A DNA stretch of 64,000 nucleotides from Roseovarius gahaiensis. Lineage in GTDB: Bacteria; Pseudomonadota; Alphaproteobacteria; Rhodobacterales; Rhodobacteraceae. Position numbers and translations under genes: made by a program. The notes below the pieces were generated by a model. It saw nothing but the letters and a program-made list of their open reading frames with translations, was not told the origin of the DNA and did not search any database. Below, in pieces: positions 63,613 to 64,000 of this stretch (position 1 is its first letter; each line of letters starts with the position of its first letter). The stretch is taken from NCBI RefSeq assembly GCF_011601345.1, contig NZ_JAAORB010000005.1, forward strand, positions 62,001-126,000, read 5' to 3'.

Positions 63613-64000
63613 ATGAAACTGCAAGACCTCGACATCATCATCACTGCCCCGCCAGCGCCCGGATGGGGTGGGCGCTACTGGATCCTTGTCAAGCTGACCA
63701 CCGACACCGGGATCACCGGCTGGGGCGAATGTTACGCCGCCAGCGTCGGGCCTGCAGCCATGCGCGCAGTGATCGAGGATGTGTTCAGCCGCCATATGCA
63801 GGACGAAAACCCCGAAAACATCGAATTGATGTTCCGCCGGGCCTATTCGGCGGGCTTCACGCAGCGCCCTGACCTGACGGTGATCGGCGCCTTTTCCGGG
63901 CTTGAGATCGCCTGTTGGGACATCCTCGGCAAGGCGCGCGAGCGTCCGGTCTGGGGGCTTTTGGGGGGGCGCATGAATGACCGCGTGCGCGCCTATACCT
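63613..64000 (+). CDS. Mandelate racemase/muconate-lactonizing (enolase superfamily) protein, 5' part
   Basis: The first 129 residues only; the gene runs off the right edge. The N-terminal capping domain is visible (YWILVKLTTDTGITGWGECY; FSGLEIACWDILGKARERPVW, then GLLGG). These features suit sugar-acid dehydratases (galactonate/gluconate type), but the metal-binding residues lie beyond the window. GGAGG precedes the ATG. Downstream of the alcohol dehydrogenase gene. Confidence 0.88.
   Translation, partial: MKLQDLDIIITAPPAPGWGGRYWILVKLTTDTGITGWGECYAASVGPAAMRAVIEDVFSRHMQDENPENIELMFRRAYSAGFTQRPDLTVIGAFSGLEIACWDILGKARERPVWGLLGGRMNDRVRAYT

Noticed and set aside
1-64000. tRNA genes, insertion sequences, prophage or integrase
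   Set aside because: No cloverleaf-like T-arm sequences, transposase motifs or flanking inverted and direct repeats were recognised by eye; a tRNAscan and IS search would be needed to exclude them fully.

Overview
The window is a GC-rich stretch of an alphaproteobacterial chromosome, almost certainly Rhodobacterales (Roseobacter group). The evidence is gene content and order: gatCA; miaB, phoH, ybeY, corC, lnt, metK and trmB in series; fabI-fabB-fabA opposite an Irr-type Fur regulator; an XpaC/TelA cluster; and a small SAM/SAH riboswitch in front of metK, a class known from Rhodobacterales. Genes are tightly packed. I see no tRNA or rRNA gene, CRISPR array, prophage or transposase. The only RNA gene is rnpB.

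Layout. 1-10.4 kb: housekeeping genes (carA, a YqeY-like protein, rnpB, a cell-wall amidase, gatA, gatC, tadA, an RluB-type pseudouridine synthase) plus a PHP phosphoesterase and a TPR protein. 10.4-17 kb: a polyamine-type ABC transporter read leftwards (binding protein, ATPase, two permeases) that ends in a coupled gene of unknown function, followed by a GlxA-type regulator. 17.1-22.6 kb: a six-gene rightward cluster (27-residue membrane peptide, XpaC, TelA, DUF2927 lipoprotein, SPFH/GYF protein, membrane zinc-ribbon protein) that looks like a membrane-stress module. 22.7-25.9 kb: Hsp20, dtd, an M24 peptidase-fold enzyme and a LysR regulator. 25.9-34 kb: a complete type I secretion system and its giant Ig-repeat adhesin, whose reading frame is broken by one missing base. 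34-44.3 kb: argE, trmB, metK with its riboswitch, lnt, corC, ybeY, phoH, then a lipoprotein/OmpA pair sharing a module (the OmpA gene also frameshifted), and miaB.

44.3-50.9 kb: a glycosyltransferase-like protein, then a LysR-controlled catabolic set (class II aldolase, gamma-butyrobetaine-hydroxylase-like dioxygenase, 3-hydroxyisobutyrate-dehydrogenase-like enzyme, aldehyde dehydrogenase) whose substrate is not known. 51-55.4 kb: unsaturated fatty-acid synthesis (fabI, fabB, fabA), irr, a cysteine-rich membrane protein and an FKBP isomerase. 55.6-64 kb: mostly catabolic genes (haloacid dehalogenase, hydrolases, threonine-dehydratase-like enzyme, nuclease-fold protein, pobA, pcaD, esterase, Zn alcohol dehydrogenase, start of an enolase-superfamily gene).

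Most notable: the XpaC/TelA/SPFH/zinc-ribbon cluster with its tiny leader gene, the SAM/SAH riboswitch, two single-base frameshifts in surface-protein genes, the unassigned dioxygenase/aldolase operon, an FNR-like site between hsp20 and dtd, and a dispersed hairpin repeat seen at two distant loci.
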